Positions 25,253 to 33,143 are shown, counted from the stretch's first letter. The stretch: 64,000 nt of DNA from Granulosicoccaceae sp. 1_MG-2023 (GCA_030546905.1 JAUOPI010000003.1:1-64000); one strand, 5' to 3'. The notes: generated from the letters alone by a model not told the origin. Translations and numbers: made by a program.

Positions 25253-25873
25253 ATGATGGCAAATCACGCCAGTCTGTACATAAGCTGTGCTTTTTTTGCT
25301 GTTTCCTCAAACGTTTTCGCCGCAATAGAAAACGACTTATCACGCTGCGCGCAAACTGACGGCGCGTTAGCAAGACTGGAATGCTATGACCAGCTCGCCA
25401 AGAAGCACGAACTGAACAAACCGCAACCGGCTTCTGGTGATGATGGCAGTAGCATTGGCGCTTGGGAAACAACACACAAGGTGAATCCGATTGACGACAC
25501 AGAGACTGTTGTATTAACGCAATCGTCGTCATCAGAGCGAACACGCTATGGACGCGCCCCGACGCTCGTTATACGGTGTAAGAGCAACAAAACTGAAATG
25601 TACGTCAACTGGGCCGATTACCTCGGAAGTAAAGCACGGGTACTTGAGCGCCTCGACAAAGAGACGGCACAAACCTCCGCATGGAGCCTTTCAACAGACC
25701 ACAGAGCTACATTCTACCCCGGCTCTCCCATACGTCGCCTTAAACAGATGGCGGACGGAAGCACATATGTTCTGCAAGTCACGCCGTATAACGAAAGTCC
25801 AGTTACCGCGATCTTCGATATGAACGCATTGAGTGAAGCACTCACTCCCCTTCGCAAGGCTTGCAACTGGTAG
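25253..25873 (+). CDS. Orphan TagO/VasI-like periplasmic protein
   Basis: The 206-residue protein has a signal peptide (about 1-23, ending VFAA) and then the family's CAQTDGALARLECYDQLAKK opening. The C-terminal half carries the T6SS-accessory VasI/TagO signature: LVIRCKSNKTEMYVNWADYL, WSLSTDHRATFYPGSPI, and the ending PVTAIFDMNALSEALTPLRKACNW. In type VI secretion TagO-like proteins help place the membrane complex, but no other T6SS gene lies in the window. It may be a stand-alone envelope protein of this widespread fold. ATG 25253 is chosen because AAAGGAG precedes it and a clean signal peptide follows; an in-frame ATG 46 codons upstream lacks both. Confidence 0.8.
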   Translation: MMANHASLYISCAFFAVSSNVFAAIENDLSRCAQTDGALARLECYDQLAKKHELNKPQPASGDDGSSIGAWETTHKVNPIDDTETVVLTQSSSSERTRYGRAPTLVIRCKSNKTEMYVNWADYLGSKARVLERLDKETAQTSAWSLSTDHRATFYPGSPIRRLKQMADGSTYVLQVTPYNESPVTAIFDMNALSEALTPLRKACNW

Positions 25874-25879
25874 CAGACT

Positions 25880-25910
25880 GCTCAGGGGCAACAAATGTGT
25901 GCCCCTGAGC
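25880..25910. terminator. Long hairpin after the TagO/VasI-like gene
   Basis: GCTCAGGGGCA pairs perfectly over 11 bp with TGCCCCTGAGC around a 9-base loop, just past the stop codon. There is no T-run, so it may be an mRNA-stabilising hairpin or a rho-type end. Confidence 0.5.
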
Positions 25911-25973
25911 GCACCACCAAACCTATCACGCTATTTAGCCTCCAAAAGCTCAAACCAAATCCTACATAGCCTG

Positions 25974-26195
25974 ATGGACAAATTAAGCCGCAAAGAACGC
26001 TAGAAAGAACAAAAAATCAGCGAGACCGCTGACAGACTGCTGCGCCTAACCTACATGAGCTACGTTAACGACGAAGAGTTTCAGGGTCGGGCCTTCCGCG
26101 AGCTGATCGAGAATCTGGCCCAAACCAATCGCGAACTAAGCGAGGCAAAGCTACTACTGGAAGAAACCGAACGAGGCTGGTCGACAGCAGCATAA
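25974..26195 (+). pseudogene. Small gene interrupted by an in-frame amber codon
   Basis: From ATG 25974 the frame reads MDKLSRKER, then TAG at 26001, then continues open for 63 codons to TAA 26193. The downstream part is a highly charged, helix-prone sequence (for example ELIENLAQTNRELSEAK). A terminator follows 2 bases after the TAA, which suggests this was a real transcribed gene of 73 codons. The simplest reading is a nonsense mutation in a short accessory gene. An internal ATG at 26055 could still give a 46-residue product. I do not recognise the family. Confidence 0.5.
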
Positions 26196-26197
26196 AC

Positions 26198-26226
26198 AAG
26201 AAAGCCCGGCATCGGCCGGGTTTTCT
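26198..26226. terminator. Rho-independent terminator
   Basis: CCCGGC and GGCCGGG form a strong stem with a 3-base loop, flanked by AAGAAA on the left and TTTTCTT on the right, so it works on both strands. Confidence 0.85.
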
Positions 26227-26290
26227 TATATCAAACACCTCACCAAACTTTACCGCGCGCTCATATTTCGGCGATTTTTTGACACTTTCT

Positions 26291-26323
26291 GCATTTTCAT
26301 TTGCAAGTGGCGTGTACATTATT
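26291..26323 (+). promoter_or_regulatory. Shared upstream motif, copy 2, likely promoter of the repeat-protein gene
   Basis: GCATTTTCATTTGCAAG, TGG, CGTGTACATTATTACA repeats the layout seen at 25017-25050. TTGACA lies at 26279-26284 and the motif ends 36 bases before the ATG of the secreted repeat protein, a typical promoter distance. Confidence 0.4.
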
Positions 26324-26358
26324 ACAAACACTCAAACCACTGGAATGAAAGCACAAAT

Positions 26359-26670
26359 ATGAAATCTAAGCTTCTCGTCACCATACCCATGACCGCATTG
26401 CTCGCTGCCACAACGGCACACGCAGCCTCACCCGTAAAAGACGAAATCATCGCAAGGTGCAAATCCACCATGAGTCAATACGGCGCGGCAATGGTCAAGG
26501 CCTGTGTTGACCAAGACATCGAGGCATACAACGCGCTGAGCGACTACCCTAGCGAATACCAAGAAATCATCAGTCGTTGCAATGGCTCAATGCGCGAATA
26601 CGGGTTTGCCATGGTAAAGGCGTGTGCAGATCAAGACATAGAGGCCGCGAAGGCCCTGGAAAACTACTAA
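26359..26670 (+). CDS. Small secreted protein with two tandem repeats
   Basis: The 103-residue protein begins with a clear signal peptide (hydrophobic core at about 5-18, cleavage after AHA near 22). The mature part is two copies of a roughly 35-residue unit. Each reads EII-RC-(4)-M-(2)-YG-AMVKAC-DQDIEA-(3)-L-(2)-Y, and each has two Cys residues that could form a disulfide. I do not recognise a named family or function. The next gene starts 20 bases later, so the pair is probably co-transcribed. The near-identity of YGAAMVKACVDQDIEA and YGFAMVKACADQDIEA points to an internal duplication under constraint. Confidence 0.75.
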   Translation: MKSKLLVTIPMTALLAATTAHAASPVKDEIIARCKSTMSQYGAAMVKACVDQDIEAYNALSDYPSEYQEIISRCNGSMREYGFAMVKACADQDIEAAKALENY

Positions 26671-26690
26671 CCAATGGAGTGAAGTGAATT

Positions 26691-27146
26691 ATGCGCACTA
26701 TCGGGAATCTACTGTGGTTCGTGTTCGGCGGCTTCATCGCCGGTGCCTTGTGGTGGTTTCTTGGGCTATGTTTTTATCTTTCCGTAATAGGGATTCCATG
26801 GGGCAAAGCCGCTTTTGTGATTGGGCAGTTCTCTTTCTGGCCTGTAGGACGTGAAACTGTCAAAAGAGACCAACTGACGGAGCAAGACGACATCGGAACA
26901 GGGACCGCGGGCACTATCGGCAACATCATTTGGTTTTTACTGGCCGGAATCTGGCTTGCCATCTTTCACCTTGTGGCAGGCATAGCATGCTGCCTTTCAA
27001 TCATTGGGATCCCATTCGGGCTACAGCACTTTAAGTTAGCCGACACCGCCCTGGCGCCTATTGGCAAAACCGTTGTAAAAAAAGAAGTTGCGAGCGAGGT
27101 ACGGAGACAAGAGGCTACAAAGTTTATAGAGCAGAAGCGCAGGTAG
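26691..27146 (+). CDS. YccF-domain inner membrane protein
   Basis: The 151-residue protein has two copies of the YccF module (DUF307): GNLLWFVFGGFIAGALWWF with SVIGIPWGKAAF, and GNIIWFLLAGIWLAIFHL with SIIGIPFGLQHFKLA. Each contains a membrane pair ending in the IGIP(W/F)G motif. The C-terminus is Lys/Arg-rich and cytoplasmic. The function of YccF proteins is not established. It follows the secreted repeat protein, with a terminator 77 bases after its stop. Confidence 0.88.
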   Translation: MRTIGNLLWFVFGGFIAGALWWFLGLCFYLSVIGIPWGKAAFVIGQFSFWPVGRETVKRDQLTEQDDIGTGTAGTIGNIIWFLLAGIWLAIFHLVAGIACCLSIIGIPFGLQHFKLADTALAPIGKTVVKKEVASEVRRQEATKFIEQKRR

Positions 27147-27222
27147 ACCGCGACGGCCTTAAACGCACGCTTGGCAATCGACAGTTAACCGGCTCCACAT
27201 CATAGAGGGAGCGAGTAAACTC

Positions 27223-27253
27223 AAAAAAAGCCCGCGCTTCGGCGGGCTTTTTT
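27223..27253. terminator. Bidirectional rho-independent terminator
   Basis: AAAAAGCCCGC and GCGGGCTTTTTT pair around a CTTC-type loop, with A-run and T-run on opposite sides, after the YccF gene. Confidence 0.9.
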
Positions 27254-27576
27254 GTTGCCTGAATGAGTCGCTACTGACTGGCCGACAACCGACTCGGTAT
27301 CTTTCCAAATACGTAATGGCGACTTATGGGATCGCATTTCGGCAGCAACCTGCAACAGGCCTTATCCCCATCGCAAAACGTGACCGCCGATCTGTACACA
27401 TAAGTCATGCATTGAGCTGGGAGAATCCCACGTGCTGTAGTAAACGTGATGGTTCTGTACCTAGTGCTACTTTTGGGGGAAAGGGGACGGAACTCGCCGT
27501 GTAGCCGCAGTTTATTGCGAGCCGAAGCGGTTTTCGGACATGGACGCAACAATGCCTTGCGACAGCCGCGGACACG
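27254..27576. other. Non-coding region left of the integrative element
   Basis: About 320 bases between the YccF terminator and the hairpin next to the attachment site. The longest open frame (minus strand, 27271-27552) has no recognisable family, signal peptide or ribosome site. I see no RNA gene in it. Confidence 0.4.
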
Positions 27577-27600
27577 AAAAAGCCCGCTATAAAGCGGGCT
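27577..27600 (-). terminator. Minus-strand terminator beside the left attachment site
   Basis: AGCCCGCT and AGCGGGCT form an 8-bp stem with an ATAA loop. The A-run lies on its left side, so the T-run is on the minus strand. It is 12 bases beyond the left att copy, exactly where the terminator of the minus-strand tRNA-Ser gene would have been before the element inserted. Confidence 0.75.
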
Positions 27601-27612
27601 CTCGCGAATTCA

Positions 27613-27628
27613 AATGGCGGAGAGGCAG
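27613..27628. repeat. Left attachment site
   Basis: AATGGCGGAGAGGCAG, a copy of the tRNA-Ser 3' end (acceptor-stem strand, CCA and two flanking bases), identical to 33228-33243. Confidence 0.88.
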
Positions 27629-27770
27629 TCCGCCAAACCTGCCTATTCAGAACTATCCAAAATCAGCCAAACATAACCACTAATAGCAGCTAAATCCGGC
27701 ACTTACAACACCCACCCCTTTCTTTCACTATTCAAAACAATTCGGTATTATGCATTTATAGCCAGAAAAA

Positions 27771-27792
27771 ATGGTGGGCTAGATGGTGGGCC
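27771..27792. repeat. Putative integrase arm-type site, left end
   Basis: Two copies of ATGGTGGGC separated by TAG, plus one further C, immediately before the integrase start codon. The whole 22-base block recurs exactly at 33144-33165 near the other end. Paired internal repeats close to both att sites are what arm-type integrase binding sites look like. Confidence 0.65.
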
Positions 27793-27795
27793 GGA

Positions 27796-29094
27796 ATGAC
27801 AAACGATAAGAAACTACACCCGAAGCAGTTGCACAACCTGCCGATCGGCAAGCACATCGACGGGCAGGGTTTGCAACTGACTATCACCCGCCCCGGCACT
27901 GGCAAATGGACATACCGGTATCAGCTCAACAAACGCCGCCGCGAAATGGGCCTTGGCGCTTATCCCGAAGTCGGGCTGTATGAAGCACGCCGCAGCCGGG
28001 ACAAATACCGCGCCCTGGTCCGCGAAGGCACCGACCCTATTGAAGAAGTCGCCCGCATTAAATCTGAGCGGCTGGCGGAGCAGGAACGGCTGAGAGCCGA
28101 ACAGCAAGCTGCAGAAATGGCCGCACAGACCGAGCTTGAAAGGCAGCGGCGCACATTCACCCACTGCGCGGCGGGATACATACGCGCCCACCGTCGCGGC
28201 TGGAAGAACCGCAAACATGCCCGGCAGTGGATTAGCACCCTTCGCACGTATGCCTGCCCGGTAATCGGTGACAAACCGATCGCTGATGTCGACACCGAAG
28301 ACCTGCTGCAAATACTCAACCCGATCTGGAGTGCCAAGCCTGAAACTGCAAGCCGAGTACGAAACCGCGTTGAGAACGTCCTCGACTACGCCGCAGCACA
28401 CAAATGGCGCGACCCCTTAAACCCTGCCCGATGGAGTGGACACCTTGAGAACCTGCTAGCTAAACCGTCCGCTCAAAGACAACCGCGACACCAGCCTGCA
28501 ATGGACTATGCAGACCTACCCGACTTTATATCCGAGCTGGAGAAATCCGACGCTGTGAGCGCCTTCGCCCTGCGCTTTCTCATACTAACGGCAACACGCA
28601 CCGGCGAAGTATTAGGGGCCACATGGGACGAAATCGACCTGACCAACGCGCTGTGGACAATCCCCGCCGAGCGCATGAAGGCGGGCAAAGCCCACGAAGT
28701 GCCATTGTCCGATGCCGCATTAGCGATACTGCGGGAAATGCAACAGCGGCAATCCAGCCGATACATATTCCCCGGAGCGAAACGAGGCCGCCCTCTTTCA
28801 AATATGGCGCTGCTGAAACTGATGCGCTCACTGGGCTTCGGAAAGACCCCCGCAGGCATAGAGAAACGCGGAGACGCTGTGCCGCATGGCTTCCGATCCA
28901 GTTTCCGCGAATGGGCCGGTAATGAAACCCCGGCACCACGGGAAGTTATTGAACACAGCCTGGCGCATCAACTAAAAGACAAATCCGAAGCCGCTTATCA
29001 CCGGGGCACGTTGTTTCCGAAACGCAGACGGCTTATGCAAGCCTGGAGCGAATTCTGCTGCCCGACACAAACAACACCGAAAAAACCCGACTAA
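27796..29094 (+). CDS. Tyrosine integrase of the P4 type
   Basis: The 432-residue site-specific recombinase has an N-terminal arm-binding domain (about 1-95, with GKHIDGQGLQLTI and MGLGAYPEVGLYEAR), a central core-binding domain (about 120-220), and a catalytic domain. The catalytic residues can be placed: first Arg in LTATRTGEVLG (about 268), HxxR in HGFRSSFREW (about 363-366), and the Tyr in SEAAYHRG (about 401). It would catalyse insertion and excision at the 3' end of tRNA-Ser. The gene lies next to the left att site and reads inward. Its ribosome site is within the 22-base repeat, so binding of integrase there could also repress its own synthesis. Confidence 0.93.
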   Translation: MTNDKKLHPKQLHNLPIGKHIDGQGLQLTITRPGTGKWTYRYQLNKRRREMGLGAYPEVGLYEARRSRDKYRALVREGTDPIEEVARIKSERLAEQERLRAEQQAAEMAAQTELERQRRTFTHCAAGYIRAHRRGWKNRKHARQWISTLRTYACPVIGDKPIADVDTEDLLQILNPIWSAKPETASRVRNRVENVLDYAAAHKWRDPLNPARWSGHLENLLAKPSAQRQPRHQPAMDYADLPDFISELEKSDAVSAFALRFLILTATRTGEVLGATWDEIDLTNALWTIPAERMKAGKAHEVPLSDAALAILREMQQRQSSRYIFPGAKRGRPLSNMALLKLMRSLGFGKTPAGIEKRGDAVPHGFRSSFREWAGNETPAPREVIEHSLAHQLKDKSEAAYHRGTLFPKRRRLMQAWSEFCCPTQTTPKKPD

Positions 29095-29406
29095 CAGCCA
29101 CCCCAATAAAAAGACACCGATAACACGGCGTTAAAAATCCCGAAAAAAACAGCCTCCACAGGCAAAAAAACCACCCACTCTATCTAACCCGCTGAAGGTC
29201 GTACATTTTTCTGACTTACCCACAGGAAAATCACACAGCTGTGCGCAACTTACCCACAACCTAGACACACTATATAGTGGTGTAGACCCATTACAAACCC
29301 ACTGCATATTGTGCTTTCAGGCTTGACGGACACACTCATGCATTTACCATTCCCCTCGAACCAAAGCTGTTCAGAACAATATTCTCTTAATCAACCCGGA
29401 GAACGC
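29095..29406. other. Regulatory and possible origin region of the element
   Basis: This 312-base gap between the integrase and the AlpA-type regulator is AT-rich. It contains a direct repeat ACTTACCCACA at 29214-29224 and 29248-29258, each ending in a 9-mer one base away from the DnaA-box consensus. It also holds the perfect palindromes CACAGCTGTG (29234-29243) and CACTATATAGTG (29268-29279). This mix is typical of a plasmid- or satellite-type origin with an operator for the downstream replication genes. No gene is seen. Confidence 0.45.
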
Positions 29407-29640
29407 ATGACTCAAGTGTCCAAAAATACAAACCTTAATGAACTTCCAGATGAAGCCCTTCTGAGAATGACGCAGATAATCGGCGACACACATACCCAAC
29501 CCATTATTCCAATAGGCCGAAGTGCATGGTTGGCAGGCGTTAAAGAAGGCCGATTCCCGCAGCCGGTAAAAATCGGCGGAAGCGGTCTGAACTTCTGGAG
29601 AGTGGGCGACATCCGCGCCCTGCTGGCGGGCTTGGAGTGA
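29407..29640 (+). CDS. AlpA-family excisionase/transcriptional regulator
   Basis: The 77-residue protein is a small winged-helix DNA-binding protein of AlpA type. The signature is IIPIGRSAWLAGVKEGRFPQPVKIG followed by FWRVGDIRALLAGL, in which the recognition helix begins at GRSAWLAG. Such proteins switch on or assist excision and replication genes of P4-like elements. The start ATG 29407 follows GGAG by 5 bases and is preferred over an in-frame ATG 32 codons earlier. Its stop overlaps the ribosome site of the next small gene. Confidence 0.85.
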   Translation: MTQVSKNTNLNELPDEALLRMTQIIGDTHTQPIIPIGRSAWLAGVKEGRFPQPVKIGGSGLNFWRVGDIRALLAGLE

Positions 29641-29645
29641 AAAAA

Positions 29646-29822
29646 ATGCAAAAAAAAGCCCTGACCGAAGCCAAGGCATCAAACAATTCGCAAGCTGATG
29701 CTACCAGAAATACTATTCGAAAATCTACAAAGCGCCTGATTATCGGCCTTGCCGTCTGGCGGATTATTCCGCCCGCTGTGGCATCCTGGCTGATTGAACG
29801 CGGAGGGCTGCGTGATGCATGA
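29646..29822 (+). CDS. Small basic protein of the element
   Basis: A 58-residue Lys/Arg-rich protein with a hydrophobic C-terminal half (RLIIGLAVWRIIPPAVASWLI followed by ERGGLRDA). Short proteins of this look commonly precede the primase gene of satellite islands; no function is known to me. ATG 29646 is chosen because GGAG lies 8 bases before it, although a GTG at 29637 is also open. Its stop overlaps the primase start, suggesting coupled translation. Confidence 0.65.
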   Translation: MQKKALTEAKASNNSQADATRNTIRKSTKRLIIGLAVWRIIPPAVASWLIERGGLRDA

Positions 29823-30699
29823 ATTCCGCGAATTTATTTCTGAACACGGACTGCGCTATGACGGGCCGCTTACACCCGGCGTTATCCACAGATTCCCCGG
29901 CGAACAAAAATCCCGCAGCAACCGCGCCGGATGGTGTCTGTTGTTCCCCGACCTGCAAGGCGGCGTTGTCGGCGATTTCAGCACCGGCCTCACGGCTTTC
30001 TGGCGAGCCGACAACACCGACGCCGAAATGACACCCGCCGAGCTGGAGCGCCAGCGGCAGGCTATACAGCAGGCGATCCGCCAGCGGCAGGCCGAGGATG
30101 CCGAGCGGCACCGCGTAGCCGCACTGGAGGCTGCCGAGCAGTTGAAACAAGCCAAGCCTGCGACCAATAATCACCCGTACCTGCGGCGCAAAGGCGTTCA
30201 GGCGCACGGGATTTATGTCAGCGGCGACAGCCTGCTGATCCCGCTGCGCGATATTAACGGCCGGATTCAATCGCTCCAAACAATCCAGCCGGACGGCGGC
30301 AAGCGTTTTTTGCGCGGCGGGAAGGTTCGCGGCGGTTTTTATTTGATCGGCGCGTTTGATCCGCGCGGCGAGGTGTTGGCTTCCGAAGGCTGGGCCACCG
30401 GCGCCACCTTGCGCGAGGCGACCGGCAAGGCCGTTGCGGTGTGTTTCAACGCGGGCAACCTGCTGCCGGTTTGCGAGGCGATCCGGCGGCGGTTCCGGCA
30501 TATGCGGATCACCGTCTGCGCCGATAACGACCGATTCACCCCTGGCAATCCGGGGTTGGTGAAAGCCCGCGAGGCTGCGCTGGCGGTTGGCGGCGGTTTG
30601 CTGGTTCCGGAATTCCCGCCGGAGTGCGAAGGCGGCACGGACTTCAATGATCTGCAAGCATGGCACCGCGCCAAAGGGGGTGAATTATGCCTGGCGTAA
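29815..30699 (+). CDS. Toprim-domain primase-like protein
   Basis: The 294-residue protein has an N-terminal zinc-free primase-like region (about 1-120), a helical linker rich in Gln/Arg, and a Toprim domain at about 170-275. The Toprim Glu lies in LASEGWATGATLREATG and the DxD-like acidic motif in ITVCADNDRF. It should lay down primers for replication of the element. ATG 29815 overlaps the preceding stop; the upstream in-frame start at 29794 is inside the previous gene. It overlaps the ATPase gene by 13 bases. Confidence 0.83.
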   Translation: MHEFREFISEHGLRYDGPLTPGVIHRFPGEQKSRSNRAGWCLLFPDLQGGVVGDFSTGLTAFWRADNTDAEMTPAELERQRQAIQQAIRQRQAEDAERHRVAALEAAEQLKQAKPATNNHPYLRRKGVQAHGIYVSGDSLLIPLRDINGRIQSLQTIQPDGGKRFLRGGKVRGGFYLIGAFDPRGEVLASEGWATGATLREATGKAVAVCFNAGNLLPVCEAIRRRFRHMRITVCADNDRFTPGNPGLVKAREAALAVGGGLLVPEFPPECEGGTDFNDLQAWHRAKGGELCLA

Positions 30700-32471
30700 T
30701 CAAGCTGCAAAACCCTGCGCAAGCCGTTATCGAGAACGCCATTGAGCGGCACCCTGCCGACGCTGGGGCGCTGTTTGAGCATGAGGTTCTGACTGCCTTG
30801 GCCAGCGTAAAATCGGCTGACAAACCCGCGTGGCAGCGCCTGCGGGCAAAGCTGCGCAAGCTGGAGGGACTGCCGTTTGCCGAACTGGAGCGCGAGGTGC
30901 GGCGAGCTGAGATAGACGCCGACGGCGGCGGCTCCGGCGGGCAGGCTGATCGGCTGGCGGCAATCTGCCGGGAACAAGCCGATTTATTCCACGACGAAAA
31001 CCGCGTGCCCTTTGCCGAGATCACAGTGGATGGCCACCGCGAGGTGCTGTCGATCCAAAGCAATCAGTTCCGAGACTGGCTAAGCGGTGAGTTTTACCGC
31101 CAGACCGGCGGCGCTGCCCGTGCCGCCAGCCTGAGCGATGCGCTTTCAGCCCTGACTGCCGCTGCAGTATTTTGTGGCGAGCAGCACCGGGTCCACTTGC
31201 GAGTGGCGAAGTATGGCGAGCAGTACGTCATCGACCTGGCCGACGCTGATTGGCGTGTTGTCGTAGTCGATGCCAGCGGCTGGCAGGTTGTCGATGAATC
31301 GCCCGTGAAATTCCGGCGCACCGAGAATATGCGGCCACTGCCGGAGCCTGTGGCCGGTGGCGATTTGTCCAAGCTGTGGCAGCACGTCAACGTCCCGGAA
31401 CCGTCGCGCCTGCTGGTGCTGGGCTGGCTGCTTGAGTGTTTTCGGCCTGACGTGCCCTTCCCGGTGTTGGAGCTGATCGGCGAGCAAGGTAGCGCGAAGT
31501 CGACAACACACGAAAGGCTGCGGGAGCTGGTCGACCCGAACAGCGTCAACTTGCGGGCAGCACCGAAGAGCGCGGCTGATGTCTTTGTCGCGTCACGGAA
31601 CTCACATGTAGTGAGTTACAACAATTTATCGCACCTGGGCTCCGAGCTTCAGGACAATTTCTGCACGCTGGCGACCGGCGGCGGATTCGCAACGCGCCAG
31701 TTGTACACGAATGGTGGCGAGAGCCTGATTGAGGCTAAGCGCCCGTTGTCATTAAACGGGATTTCCACTCTCGTCACCGCGCCCGACTTGCTCGAACGCA
31801 CTGTGCGTGTGTTGCTACCGAGGATTGCGGTATATCGCAGCGAGGCAGAGTTAAAGGCCGCATGGCAGTCTGACCGTGGCGAAATCTTCGGCGGCTTACT
31901 GGATTTGTTTGCGTTGACGCTGGCGAAGCTGCCCGCCGTGGAGATAGACCGACCACCGCGCATGGCTGACTTCGGGAATCTGGGCGAGGCGATGTCCGCA
32001 GCATTAGGCCGTCCCGGCGAATTTCTGGAGGCACACGCCGCTAACCAGCGCGACGCGATCCGCCAAAGCCTGGAGCAAAGCCCTGCGGCATTGGCACTGC
32101 TGGAGTTTGTCCAATCCGGGCGGACTCATAACGGCACCTTCGGGCAGTTGTTCGAATCGTTGGAGCGGCACCGCCCTGTAAGCGATCCCGCATGGCCAAA
32201 AACGCCACGCGGGCTGTCGGATATCGTCCGGCGGTTTGCACCTGCGCTGCGTGCGCTGGGCGTAGCGGTAACATTCCACGGGCACACGCGGCGCGGGAAC
32301 GTCGTGGAGATTTTTTCCGCTGAGAAAAAAACTTATCCGGATGCACGTTCACATGCGTCACAACGTTCACAGGACGGCGGGCAGCGTGAACATTGTGAAG
32401 ATCGTGAACATCTATCCCGACAAAAAAATCATCACGCGGAAAAAAAATCCGATGATCGGGCGGTGTTCTGA
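30687..32471 (+). CDS. Replication ATPase/helicase-like protein
   Basis: The 594-residue protein contains a Walker A motif, LIGEQGSAKSTT, at about 262-273. It is followed by VVSYNNLSHL, a likely Walker B-region strand, and further by LSLNGISTLV, the order seen in satellite replication ATPases. The first about 170 residues are charged and helical, and the C-terminal about 40 residues are unusually rich in Ser, His, Gln and charged residues. It probably works with the primase as initiator or helicase. Exact superfamily cannot be fixed by eye. The stop overlaps the next start by one base. Confidence 0.72.
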   Translation: MPGVIKLQNPAQAVIENAIERHPADAGALFEHEVLTALASVKSADKPAWQRLRAKLRKLEGLPFAELEREVRRAEIDADGGGSGGQADRLAAICREQADLFHDENRVPFAEITVDGHREVLSIQSNQFRDWLSGEFYRQTGGAARAASLSDALSALTAAAVFCGEQHRVHLRVAKYGEQYVIDLADADWRVVVVDASGWQVVDESPVKFRRTENMRPLPEPVAGGDLSKLWQHVNVPEPSRLLVLGWLLECFRPDVPFPVLELIGEQGSAKSTTHERLRELVDPNSVNLRAAPKSAADVFVASRNSHVVSYNNLSHLGSELQDNFCTLATGGGFATRQLYTNGGESLIEAKRPLSLNGISTLVTAPDLLERTVRVLLPRIAVYRSEAELKAAWQSDRGEIFGGLLDLFALTLAKLPAVEIDRPPRMADFGNLGEAMSAALGRPGEFLEAHAANQRDAIRQSLEQSPAALALLEFVQSGRTHNGTFGQLFESLERHRPVSDPAWPKTPRGLSDIVRRFAPALRALGVAVTFHGHTRRGNVVEIFSAEKKTYPDARSHASQRSQDGGQREHCEDREHLSRQKNHHAEKKSDDRAVF

Positions 32472-32806
32472 TGTCGATCATTGAGCGACTGGAGGCCGAC
32501 GGCTTTGAACTGGCCACCGATGGCGAGGCGCTGGAAGTTTTCCCGGCGTCGCGCCTGACCGATGATCTGGCCCGCGAGATTCGGGAGCGCAAAGCCGAGA
32601 TTATCCGCGAGCTTCTGGCAGCGAATGACAATCCGTTGACCGAATCCGAGCGGCAGGCAATTGCCCGGTGGTTTGACTTCCTTGGTGAGCACCGGCCCGA
32701 AACACGCCGCGAGTATTTGGCGGCTGCCGAACGGTCGCCACGGGTTCGGGCTGACCTGCTGCGGTGGGCTGCTGATCCGGCGCGATATTTTCGGCCTCCG
32801 TCGTGA
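32471..32806 (+). CDS. TubC_N-like docking-domain protein
   Basis: The 111-residue protein begins with IIERLEADGFELATDGEALEVFPA, then LTDDLAREIRERKAEIIREL. This matches the TubC_N docking-domain pattern known from nonribosomal peptide enzymes and also found in small proteins of mobile elements. The rest (about 60-111) is charged with RWFDFLGEHRPETRREYL. No partner synthetase exists here, so the domain probably mediates a contact between element proteins. It is the last gene of the element and is coupled to the ATPase gene. Confidence 0.6.
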   Translation: MSIIERLEADGFELATDGEALEVFPASRLTDDLAREIRERKAEIIRELLAANDNPLTESERQAIARWFDFLGEHRPETRREYLAAAERSPRVRADLLRWAADPARYFRPPS

Positions 32807-33143
32807 AAATTCCCGCCAATAAAAAAAGGCTGCCGGTTCGCAAGTAAAGCGCAAGGCGGGCGTCGATCTGGCGTCCGCTTAACTCACCGCACGGCTGCGG
32901 GTCCTTCCTACGAGTTTTGCCTTTGACGGTGGCGCAGAGTCGCGGGTTTTCGGAGTTTTTCGCCGGGCCATGATCCGCCGCACCTGTTGACCCTATCAAC
33001 CACACCACACCTTATTATCCAGCCCACAGAATCAACGTGTGCAATCTGCGCATCACACACCGAAGGCACTACCTTGCCAGAACCGACAGCAAAGCCAGCG
33101 ACGAACACTAGATGAAGGTTTATTTGAGCCATGCCCGCGCCAA
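32807..33143. other. Non-coding right end of the element
   Basis: About 340 bases between the last gene and the right arm repeat. I find no supportable gene, no clear terminator and no RNA gene. A minus-strand frame at 32908-33132 has no recognisable features. Confidence 0.4.

Noticed and set aside
26001-26003. Amber codon read as pyrrolysine
   Set aside because: Methylamine use suggested the idea, but this locus uses N-methylglutamate enzymes, no pyl gene or methyltransferase is present, and the gene is a short accessory frame.
27271-27552. 93-codon minus-strand open frame left of the element
   Set aside because: No recognisable domain or start signal; ends between two terminators.
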